A stretch of DNA of 64,000 nt from contig RQTK01000289.1 in NCBI GenBank assembly GCA_003991915.1, positions 27,974 through 91,973 on the forward strand, given 5' to 3'. Both the position numbers and the translations under genes were made by a program. Shown in pieces: positions 12,795-64,000 of the stretch (positions within the stretch are counted from its first letter, which is position 1; each line of letters begins with the position of its first letter). This DNA is from Elysia chlorotica. Its lineage: Eukaryota > Mollusca > Gastropoda > Plakobranchidae. The notes under the pieces are model-generated. The model searched no databases, was not told the DNA's origin, and worked only from the letters and a program-made list of their open reading frames with translations.

Positions 12795-13343
12795 AGTTAA
12801 TATTGTTCAGGTCTATACAGTCTTTAAAGTTGATACGCAGTGGATCATCAACAAAGAAAGCGATGTAAATATTTATTACTGCTTTAATCTAATCATCAAG
12901 GAAACTAAGCCTACATCATCTACATTTTCGTGTTAAGTGTAATTGCCTTCTCTTTGTCATATTTGGGTTTCTAAAGCTGTCACATTAGAATTCCAAATTG
13001 TATATATTTTGGATATTTTAGCGCTTTTTTGCATTGAAAACCTCTATATATAACATTTGCGCACTCTATGTCATTTATTATTAAATTTTGTAATGTCATT
13101 TTTTATTTCTCTAAGTCATATCTGAATGCGTTGCTGGCATATTTGAACTGTAAAAACTATAATAACAAAAACACCCCCCCCCCCCCCACAAAAAAAAAAA
13201 CAACAACAATTAGAACAAAAATGCGAATAACTTTCATTATGAATTTCGAAAGTGCGCATTGTTCCAAATTACTTTTCATGAGTTTTGAAATGTTCTTACC
13301 TTTGCATATTTGTAATTGTCTTGTTAAATGCAGGGATTGCAAT

Positions 13344-13526
13344 GCAAATCTAATCACAAAAATGTCCGCCAAGCAAAAGATTTGGATCGTTAGATAATTA
13401 CTGAGCTCAATAATAATAAATCGATGTCATTGAATACATACTCAATTTTTAATAACTATGATAGGCTAAAAATGAATATATATTTTAAATACAAATCTAA
13501 TCACAAAAATGTCCGCCAAGCAAAAA
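13344..13526. repeat. short direct repeat
   Basis: A ~33-bp sequence containing aatctaatcacaaaaatgtc occurs at about 13346-13380 and again at 13493-13526. No gene is seen in the surrounding 12.8-14.1 kb. Confidence 0.6.
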
Positions 13527-14268
13527 TCACTATATAAGCCAAAAACACGATCGAAAAAAAAATAAAAATTATTGCTTTTTTGTAGAACGCTTTTTTGTAG
13601 AACGCAAAGATGAAATGTTTTTTTTTTGTGTTACCAAATAATTATTTTGTAAAACATAAAGCTTTAACTCCTTATTGAATAGTTTTTCTATTTCTATAAC
13701 TCGGAAGGCAAAACGTTATATATTTTTTACTTTTTAAAGAGTTGGAAATGACATTTTACATAAAATTTTGTTGTGAGACACGAGATAAGCAGAAGTATTA
13801 TAGTGTCAATTTGTTGAAGATTTATTTCTTTTCCCTTTGAGCGCTTTATACTCTCCTTGAAAGACTAGAATAATTATTAGGAAGGCGGAAGGCGCCACCA
13901 TCAGCACTACCAATACCCTCTTCCATTGCTTGATGAGCTTGCTTAAACATGAGTTAGAGTTCATGTCCCCTGACTATGGTCTGTAACTGGTAGTGAATTC
14001 ACTTTCCTAGTTGGTTGTTAATATAAAGCAAATATTTCTAGTTCTGTTTTACCTATTAACTTGTTTTGTTTGTAGAACGAAAAACTATCTGGTTTATTAC
14101 CAAATAATTTATAAGCTTTGTTTTCTCTTATCCCTTTTTTGATTGTTTTTTGGTGGGCGCAAATCTTTAGCTGGGGGTTTTGTTTATAAACTTCGCTTGT
14201 ATGTGAAATGCAAATCTTTAGTTTATTTCAAATTAAAAAAAAAATTTTTTGTTTGTTTCCAGGAAAGC

Positions 14269-14808
14269 ATGTCGTTGGTATTCCCCGCGCTCGTGGCCGC
14301 CCTGTGTTTAACTCTGCATACATCAGACGTTCACGCTTCCTACGCCAATCGCTGGGACAAAGAATTCCGGTTTGAATGCCCGGAGGGAGAGGTCCTTAGA
14401 AACGTGCTCAGCGTCCATAGCAACCTGATGGAAGACCGGCGGTTCATGTTCAGCTGCGGGGCTGCGCCGTTTGGGGGGAGACCTTCCACCTGCAAGTGGA
14501 CCCACGATTACGTCAACGATTTCGACGAGCCAATCAACTTCATGTGCGAGCCCGACGCCGTCCTCACAGGCGTCGACAGTATCAACAGCAACGACCACCA
14601 GGACCGGCGCATGAAGTTCAAGTGCTGCAAGGCTACCGGGTACAAGACGGCGTCTTGCGGGCTCACGCCGTACCTTAACGCCTGGGACAGCATGATGACG
14701 TACAACGTGCCGCCCGGGAAGGTTTTGACCGGCTGGTTCAGCGTCCATAGCGACGGCGCTCAGGACCGTAGGCACAAGATGCTCTTCTGCAATTACAACA
14801 CTCAGTAA
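14269..14808 (+). CDS. dermatopontin-family secreted protein
   Basis: 179 residues. The start at 14269 is preferred because it follows a pyrimidine-rich tract ending in ccag (14259-14262) and opens a clean signal peptide, MSLVFPALVAALCLTLHTSD, cleaved near VHA-SYA; the frame is open further upstream but lacks those features. The mature part carries three repeats ending in the family's D-R-R motif: VHSNLMEDRRFMFSC, INSNDHQDRRMKFKCC and VHSDGAQDRRHKMLFC, with YVNDFDEPINFMC between. I count eight cysteines, which probably form the family's disulfide-linked loops. Dermatopontins and the related haemagglutinin/amebocyte aggregation factors bind matrix, glycans or cells outside the cell; in molluscs the family includes shell-matrix and haemolymph proteins. 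The coding part is intronless and clearly more GC-rich than its surroundings; a 5' non-coding exon is implied. An AATAAA lies at about 15687. The exact ligand cannot be told. Confidence 0.9.
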   Translation: MSLVFPALVAALCLTLHTSDVHASYANRWDKEFRFECPEGEVLRNVLSVHSNLMEDRRFMFSCGAAPFGGRPSTCKWTHDYVNDFDEPINFMCEPDAVLTGVDSINSNDHQDRRMKFKCCKATGYKTASCGLTPYLNAWDSMMTYNVPPGKVLTGWFSVHSDGAQDRRHKMLFCNYNTQ

Positions 14809-15486
14809 AGTGTCCGGGTCAGATCAGAGTAGATCATGGGGTTTTTGTAAGACACGCTTTAGCTCTAAGAGGTTTCGGGGTTTAAACAGAAGATAACGTG
14901 GGGGTATCTATAACAAATAGCACAATTCTAAAATGTTTTATTTTCCCGTTAAAACAGAGGAGAGCATGGGGTTGTCAAAAGACATAACAAAATCACGCGA
15001 ATTTTTCAGAGCAAAAAACACTGTGAGCTCTTTTTGTGAAATTCTCACTAACTCTATAGTCTATGTATACCATTCTAGGCAGTTTTGGGGGAAAATGAGG
15101 ATGGAGTTAACATAAAATGAAAATACAAATAAGTCTTGGCGCCAGAAAAGAGAACAGCATGGAACCTTTTAAAAGCCTTAAAAAAATTTTTTTTAAAATT
15201 AAAAGCCTTTTAGATAAGAACAATTGGGCGCTCATAAGTAATATACTTAGAAGACTTGGCCGTACATGTAAAGAAATAATTGCACAGAAAACATATTAAA
15301 TAACAACAAAGAACACAAATATAAAAAAGCAAACAAAATATCAAAACTACAAAAAGAGAGAAATGCAATATATAAAATTATCTATTAAAAAAAACCCAAG
15401 AAGTTGAAAAACAAATTAATAAAGAAAACGAGAAGTAAAACAAAACTAAACAAAGCACACACACAGCGGCAAACAAAGAAGTCAGC

Positions 15487-15510
15487 AACAACAACAACAT
15501 CAACAACAGC

Positions 15511-15553
<43 letters not shown>

Positions 15554-15597
15554 GCAATAACAATCAAAACAACAACAAAAACAACAACAACAAATAC
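15487..15597. repeat. (CAA)n microsatellite
   Basis: Trinucleotide run with a few cag/cat variants, downstream of the dermatopontin-like gene. Confidence 0.95.
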
Positions 15598-15849
15598 ACA
15601 CATAGAAAATTCTTAAAACATCAAGCTAAACTACAAACAATTAACGTTTCTAAACGTACAAGACAACGAATGTGGATACGGATAACCAATAAACGCACAT
15701 TTTCATATTGAAGCGTTCTTGAATCGTGTTGGTACCTATTTGTTGTGGAACTTCTCATGTCTTGCTCTTTAATGTGATGCTGCTTGTCATGTAGATTCTG
15801 TTAAGACAACAATGCCTGTGGGTGGCGACTGTTTTTGGTTTGTGTTCTG

Positions 15850-16080
15850 GCTTAATGCGCAACGTCAGCACTATATAGGATATATTGTGGGTGGGTCTCA
15901 ACACTGACATCTGACAATGTCATGTGCTGCCATGCACGAGACAGTACGGGGAGACCTGGGCTCCTATCTCAGTCAGTTACATTGTACTGACACTGAACCA
16001 ACCAGTAGGGACAAATACATTTTTGACCAATGGTTGGTTTTGAACCAAGGACCTCCCAATTAGAAGACCAAGCCTCTAGG
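15850..16080 (-). mobile_element. tRNA-derived SINE copy
   Basis: Near full-length minus-strand copy. The right end holds the tRNA-like head (revcomp of ttttgaaccaaggacctccc), and the body reads gtaccagtcgg-like sequence followed by the gcgcaacgtcagcactatat end. It matches the copies at 18553, 28880 and 46190. A GA repeat (16083-16147) abuts the head. Confidence 0.75.

Positions 16081-16082
<2 letters not shown>

Positions 16083-16147
<65 letters not shown>
16083..16147. repeat. (GA)n microsatellite
   Basis: Uninterrupted GA dinucleotides next to a SINE head. Confidence 0.96.
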
Positions 16148-16150
<3 letters not shown>

Positions 16151-16264
16151 ACAGGCAGAGAGAGGACAGAGACAGTAAGGAGAAGAGGGTAGGAAATGAG
16201 AAGTAAAATATAGATAAGTCATCTACTCAAAAGAAAACTATTTATTGTTAAATAATTGATATCC

Positions 16265-17318
16265 ATTTAACATGTAGCTTACTGTAAATATACATCTAAA
16301 ATGGAGCTTACTGTAGGAAAACATCTAACATGGTACTTACTGTAGGAAAACATCTAAAATGGAGCTTACTGTAGGAAAACATCTAACATGGAGCTTACTG
16401 TAGGAAAACATCTAACATGGCACTTACTGTAGATATACATCTAACATGGCACTTACTGTAGATATACATCTAACATGGACTTACTGTAGATATACATCTA
16501 ACATGGAGCTTACTGTAGATATACATCTAACATGGCACTTACTGTAGATATACATCTAACATGGAGCTTACTGTAGATATACATCTAACATGGAGCTTAC
16601 TGTAAATATACATCTAACATGGCACTTACTGTAGGTATACACCTAACATGGCACTTACTGTAGATATACATGTATACATCTAACATGGCACTTACTGTAG
16701 GTATACATCTAACATGGCACTTACTGTAGGTATACATCTAACATGGAGCTTACTGTAATTATACATCTAACATGGCACTTACTGTAGGTATACATCTAAC
16801 ATGGAGCTTACTGTAATTATACATCTAACATGGAGCTTACTGTAGATATACATCTAACATGGAGCTTACTGTAAATTTACATCTAACATGGAGCTTACTG
16901 TAGATATAAATCTAACATGGCACTTACTGTAGACACCTAACATGGAGCTTACTGTAGATATCCATCTAACATGGAGCTTACTGTAGATATACATCTAACA
17001 TGGAGCTTACTGTAGGTATACATCTAACATGGCACTTACTGTAGATATACACCTAACATGGCACTTACTGTAGGTATACATCTAACATGGAGCTTACTGT
17101 AGATATACATCTAACATGGAGCTTACTGTAGGTATACATCTAACATGGCACTTACTGTAGGTATACACCTAACATGGCACTTACTGTAGATATACATGTA
17201 TACATCTAACATGGAGCTTACTGTAGGTATACACCTAACATGGAGCTTACTGTAGATTTACATCTAACATGGAGCTTACTGTAGATACATGTATGTGCAT
17301 CTAACATAGCACTTACTA
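16265..17318. repeat. 29-bp minisatellite, ~36 copies
   Basis: The unit alternates between catctaacatggagcttac and catctaacatggcacttac cores followed by tgtagatata, giving 29 bp per period. Variant positions (gagc/gcac, gatata/ggtata) are interspersed, indicating repeated local expansion. It lies about 0.8 kb past the terminal exon of the kinase gene. Confidence 0.95.
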
Positions 17319-17852
17319 AGCTTTGCTAACAAGTAAGACGGGATCTATATCTATATCAACGATAAAACTATACCAATTTCATATTATTTCTAAAAATAGG
17401 TATACTGAAACTACTTACTGTAACAGTGTAAGGCAAATTGCAACAAAATCGATCAATGATAAAAACAAAAATAATAACAACGACAACGACAACAACAACA
17501 GCAACATCAACAACAAGAAGTCACAAACGAAAGACATAACAAAGGTCATGAAAATATGAACAATCACTATTTTATTAACCAGAATACAATAATGCATTTA
17601 CAACTGTCACATAGAAAGATGGGTTTTAACACATGTGCAATGAAATAGCGCCATTATAATGGTTTTTAACTTTTGTGCAGACCACCAAAACATTTATTGA
17701 CCATGAAATCATATTCCTCTATATTATTGCATCTCACTCTTATTAGTTTACAGAAAAAAAATAACTTATTTTTGGTCATAATCAACAATGGTTTATGGCG
17801 CTAAAATTTACGAGGATTTCGACATCTGTCTCCTTTTCCTTCTCCTCCTTCA

Positions 17853-17983
<131 letters not shown>

Positions 17984-18121
17984 ATACCACCATCATCTCT
18001 TTTTTTATCAGCTTACTACGACCACTACAACAACCAGGACCACAACGACCCCCTCGGCCACCACTACAGATCTTACCACCATTCGTATAAAAGCATACAA
18101 CAAACAACAACGTGTTGCTCC

Positions 18122-45045
<26,924 letters not shown>

Positions 45046-45858
45046 GGTGCCCGTTTATAACACAAATTTAGCCTTTATTGTTCTGCAGTTGGACGCTAAA
45101 CACCAAACTCTGAAAACTCTAACGTCGAGTACATACATAATTAAAGATCTCGGTGCAAAAACCTAATAATCAAGGGAGAAAAATATATGTAAGTTACAAA
45201 GTTTTCGTTCCGATAGTGACATTTTCAATAGGATCCATGGTACTGCACAAATAACGCTTACTAAACCTTGAAGGCTTTATTTAAACCTGTGTATATAATA
45301 GACCAAATGTAGTGTTCTTCCCGTGTAACCGTGCCTCACAGATTAGTAGGACTAGGCCTATGCATGACTCGCTTCTTAACATCCAACCTCAGCAACTATT
45401 AGGCTGCATTGTTGACAGTTACCAAGAGTAACATCTGACAGTTTAAGGTGTTGCCACACAGATAGAGTGGGGATACCAGGACACCTGTTTTATTTCAACT
45501 TGTCATATAGGGGGACGAAGTCGGACATAGGCATTTGCAATTGATTTATCATTATCACATCCCTACTATTCCGGATGAAATGTGACGTTTCCAGGCGTCA
45601 ATCATGGGAGACGCTGTATAGGATCCTTCTTTGGAATATAGGATCCTTAAAATGCTCACTTACATAAAACCCATCGAATGAGGGACCTACCGAGTTAAAG
45701 CCCAGCGCTGTGCCACGCAACTCAACTGAGCGATACCCCCCTCTCCTTCCCTCCCCCCTCCCCACACACACACACACTTAGGTATGGTAAGCGTCAGCTT
45801 TTCTAATTTGTCGGGACAATGGAGGTAAACCTCGCTCAAGAACACTATCATGATTTAA

Positions 45859-46068
45859 GCTCTATTGCTACGTCAGCTGAATAACATTAACCCCCAAAAT
45901 GTAAATGGTATTTGTCCTTGTCAACATGCTGCAGGAAATTTATTCAAGCAGCCCTCTGCCTTGAATTTCAGAAACACCGTGCAATTGTATAAAATGTGTG
46001 TGTTGCCAAATCTTCTTTTTTGCAAGTATGGTAGGGTTTATCTTCTATCAATGAAGCCTTGGTTATAA
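45859..46068 (+). pseudogene. non-LTR retrotransposon scrap
   Basis: The frame reads FRNTVQLYKMCVLPNLLFC, resembling the post-RT segment of jockey-like LINEs (IRLYKSCVLPVLLYG). Only about 65 residues are present. Confidence 0.5.
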
Positions 46069-46189
46069 AATCAGGACTGTTATTTTGGATAATCATTATT
46101 GGTTCTCTCTATGTTCTTTGTAAGGGATAAGCTCTCAGTTAAACGCCTTTTACTATTTTAGGTTCTTGTGAGGTTTAGATATAGTTTTT

Positions 46190-46450
46190 TGCTTAGCATC
46201 CGACGTTATCACTATAAGGGCTATGCTGTGGACGGGACCCAAGACTAACGTATGGCAATTGTACGTGCTTATACACAGCGACAGGGCGGGATACCATGAT
46301 GCCTCCTGTGCCAGTCGGTTACATCATACTGATATCAACCCAACCTGTAGGGGACGAAATCGGACAAGTACATTTTTTTTTTACTAATTGTCAGTTTTGA
46401 ACCCGATTTATATACCAACGCTCTACCATTTGTGCAAATTTGTCCCCCGT
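46190..46450 (-). mobile_element. tRNA-derived SINE copy
   Basis: Near full-length minus-strand copy: tail gcatccgacgttatcactat, body gggacccaagactaacgtat and cctgtgccagtcggttacat, and tRNA-like head at the right end (ttttgaacccgatttatata, then gcgctctaccatt-like sequence). Confidence 0.75.
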
Positions 46451-47357
46451 AGGTTCCTAAAGATGAAACTACAGAAGATTGTCTTTATGGGTTACCTTTG
46501 CTCATTATTTTAATACTTCTTTGCAACATAGGTAGCAGATACATATTACCCTACATATAATCAGAAAACCATAGCCGACTATGTTTTTTCAAGTTTAAGT
46601 ACTGAACTCGCACGAAGAAATAATGCATAAATATATCTTCAAAATGTACACATTTGCATCGATTAAAACATACGTCAGATATCTGCGTCAAATGAGATCG
46701 AAGAAACCCTTGGCTTTGCCCATCCTCGATAGAAATACTCCCCCCTTAGGCCTCCCCATCTCTCTCCTTGTCGCCCTCTCTTCCTCCCTCTATTCTTTTC
46801 TATTCAAACCAAATTACTTAGATTAGATTTACGTTATCTCTCCTTCCCCCTCTTCCTCTTTCTCCTAACATTTCTTTTTCTTGAATAATTGCCTTGGTCC
46901 ATCCATCTATGCCTTTAAGTCCAAATAGTTATTGTTGTATTGTCTTCGATGATACTTGGTGCCTTTTTTATTTATTCGCTGCCCCTTGAATTTGTAAACG
47001 TGGAGGTATGGCGCAGCCAGAACACATTTCTCTTCTCCCCGACGTGTTTTCTGTTTGAGGTATTCGATTAGGACGAGCGACTATCAGTTTTACCACGTAT
47101 ATCATAACTTGACGTGGTCCACCCAGGTGATCACATTTAAATGACACAACCATTGTCCTATGTAGTTAAATCGGGATGAGAACTCCGGAGATCCTAATTA
47201 TAAGCCGTGCAATGTACTGACTGAGCATGAGGTTCGTAGATAACCTTTCCACCTCCCTTTCTTTACGACCCATTGTTATAAAATATAGGCCGACAGTGCC
47301 ATTCTTTTCTTTTCTTTTCATGTTAACTTTCTGGACCATTTCAACTGACGTGCAGTC

Positions 47358-62592
<15,235 letters not shown>

Positions 62593-62837
62593 CACTGACA
62601 GCACAATTTAATTGTTTAGACTGAAATTATTCAGTTTTAGGGATCTAAGATCTCATAGTTTTTACTTTTTTTTCAAGTTTTGTCGTTCTTGCTTCTCATA
62701 TGTATTTGTTTTGCAACATTGTATCAGAGCATTTTTTTTTTTAATATGTGTTACTTTTTTCCAAAATGTTTTATGACATTTAACAAATAATTTATTCTTT
62801 GAAAAATTTCTCTGTGCAAAATTGTTTACTAAATGAC

Positions 62838-63158
62838 AATAAAACAATAACCCAAAATTGGAAAGACTTGAAAGACAATAAGTTTTACCACTTATCATAA
62901 ACAAGAAATAATAGGGGCATAATGATTAAAAAACCACTCGATGATTTACGATGTCTCCTCACAGTCTTGCAGAATTTCTATCTGCACATTAAGATATCAC
63001 AGCAAATAAAATGGAATAGAACATCTGTGTGGTTAAGTTTTTGTATGCCATTTATTTTGTTAATTGCTTTTTGCACTGATTGTTTTTTGTTGCTTAAAGC
63101 ATAGGCAATACTACAGGTTAAGAAAGATATATGTATGTGGCATCAAGAATGGAATAAA
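62838..63158 (+). promoter_or_regulatory. candidate polyadenylation signals, SLC17 gene
   Basis: AATAAA hexamers at 62838-62843 and 63153-63158 lie 246 and 561 nt after the SLC17 stop codon. Which is used cannot be told. Confidence 0.5.
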
Positions 63159-63159
63159 G

Positions 63160-63956
63160 TTTCGAATGGCATAGGAAAAATAATCTTTAAAGTAAATTGT
63201 TGATCTTTAAAGTTCAGTTTCTTTTACTTTCTTTACACAAATTACTTTAAACTTTATCACAAACTTGATTGCAGCATAAGATGTTTCATTATATTTTTAT
63301 GTACATTTCATTGATAAAAAACATGCAATACTTAAATATTGACTGTTTTCATGTTATAAATAACCTATGTTCTGCTTGAAAGTGTGAATTATTATAAGTT
63401 CATGTTTATGTATTGCTAGAGTTATTTCACAAAACAAATCGGAGTGAAAAAGGAATATTCTCAAAGCTTGCTTTTCACTTTAAATCCACTCCAACTCATT
63501 GGGATGGGTATAGAATCGACCTGCATCCTGTACAATATGCTTATTTTATATAAATTAAAAAATTGCTCCCTGTTGTTATGCTCAAGTTAACAGGCTATGT
63601 GCTGCCTTACAATTTAATTTTAAAATGTGACCTGAGAATGGAATCAGATTGAGAAATAAATTCTGTAAAAAATCAGAAAATTGTATTAGATTTTGCTTTA
63701 ACGTACATAGAAGATTTGTTTAGTAAGACAGTATAACTGATTTTATTTCAATATTTCTCATCCTGTGGGTTAATTTATAGGCAACGACAGCTCGTGCATT
63801 AAAAAGAAGTCACAAAAAGTGGCGGTCTTAATTCAATTTAAAAAAGTAAAATCAATAACAATTTTGCGTCTGGATTACAGAATATAGGTAAGGATATAAG
63901 CTTACATTAACAGATTGTACGTATAATAATGTTCTGCAAGAACATAAGTAATGATA

Positions 63957-63995
<39 letters not shown>

Positions 63996-64000
63996 TAATA
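63160..64000. other. downstream flank of SLC17 gene
   Basis: AT-rich, with no gene seen. It ends in an (AAT)n microsatellite from about 63955 to the window edge. Confidence 0.5.

Larger units (their letters stand above)
45046..47357. other. divergent intergenic region, kinase/SLC17
   Basis: Separates the kinase start (leftward) from the SLC17 start (rightward), so it should hold both promoters; I cannot pinpoint either. It contains a truncated minus-strand SINE (45368-45535), a LINE scrap and a full SINE, listed separately. Confidence 0.55.

Noticed and set aside
14323..14775. 150-residue open frame antisense to the dermatopontin-like gene
   Set aside because: It is a GC-rich shadow of the real coding frame, with no domain and no signal of its own.
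16265..17318. Regular repeat array considered as a CRISPR
   Set aside because: Units are contiguous with no unique spacers, and the genome is eukaryotic; it is a minisatellite. The same applies to the arrays at 21905, 23398 and 24413.

Overview
This window is nuclear DNA from an animal. Genes are split by long AT-rich introns, splice sites follow GT/AG rules, microsatellites and minisatellites are very dense, tRNA-derived SINEs recur, and relics of LINE, mariner and Ty3/gypsy elements are scattered throughout. A gastropod mollusc is my best guess, from the dermatopontin-type secreted protein, the repeat style and the frequent ctagatctag-like motifs; this is inference. Three N gaps (10174-10245, 21145-21297, 38469-38613) show a draft assembly.

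Layout. (1) 1-5600, minus: the WD40 part of LRWD1 (ORC-associated), nine exons with consistent phases, running off the left edge. (2) 5600-14260: mostly intergenic, with a tandemly duplicated 0.58-kb block, a carboxylesterase-like exon relic cut by a GA repeat, and a broken transposase. (3) 14269-14808, plus: an intronless dermatopontin-family secreted protein. (4) 18122-45045, minus: a 14-exon gene that I assembled exon by exon. It encodes a 491-residue divergent AGC-like protein kinase with degraded catalytic motifs and an unusual C-terminal tail. Most of its exons have tandem arrays close to their splice sites, and two of its exons are caught in inverted duplications around a gap. (5) 47358-62592, plus: a complete 10-exon, 524-residue SLC17 (sialin-type) transporter whose introns hold a TA-flanked MITE, a dead mariner, a LINE tail, a short inverted-repeat element and a broken gypsy integrase.

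The kinase and the transporter are divergently transcribed from a 2.3-kb intergenic stretch. Nothing indicates that the four genes act together: LRWD1 is a chromatin/replication factor, dermatopontin is extracellular matrix or haemolymph, the kinase is signalling or scaffold, and the SLC17 protein is a lysosomal or vesicular anion transporter. Most long open frames outside these genes are translations of simple repeats.
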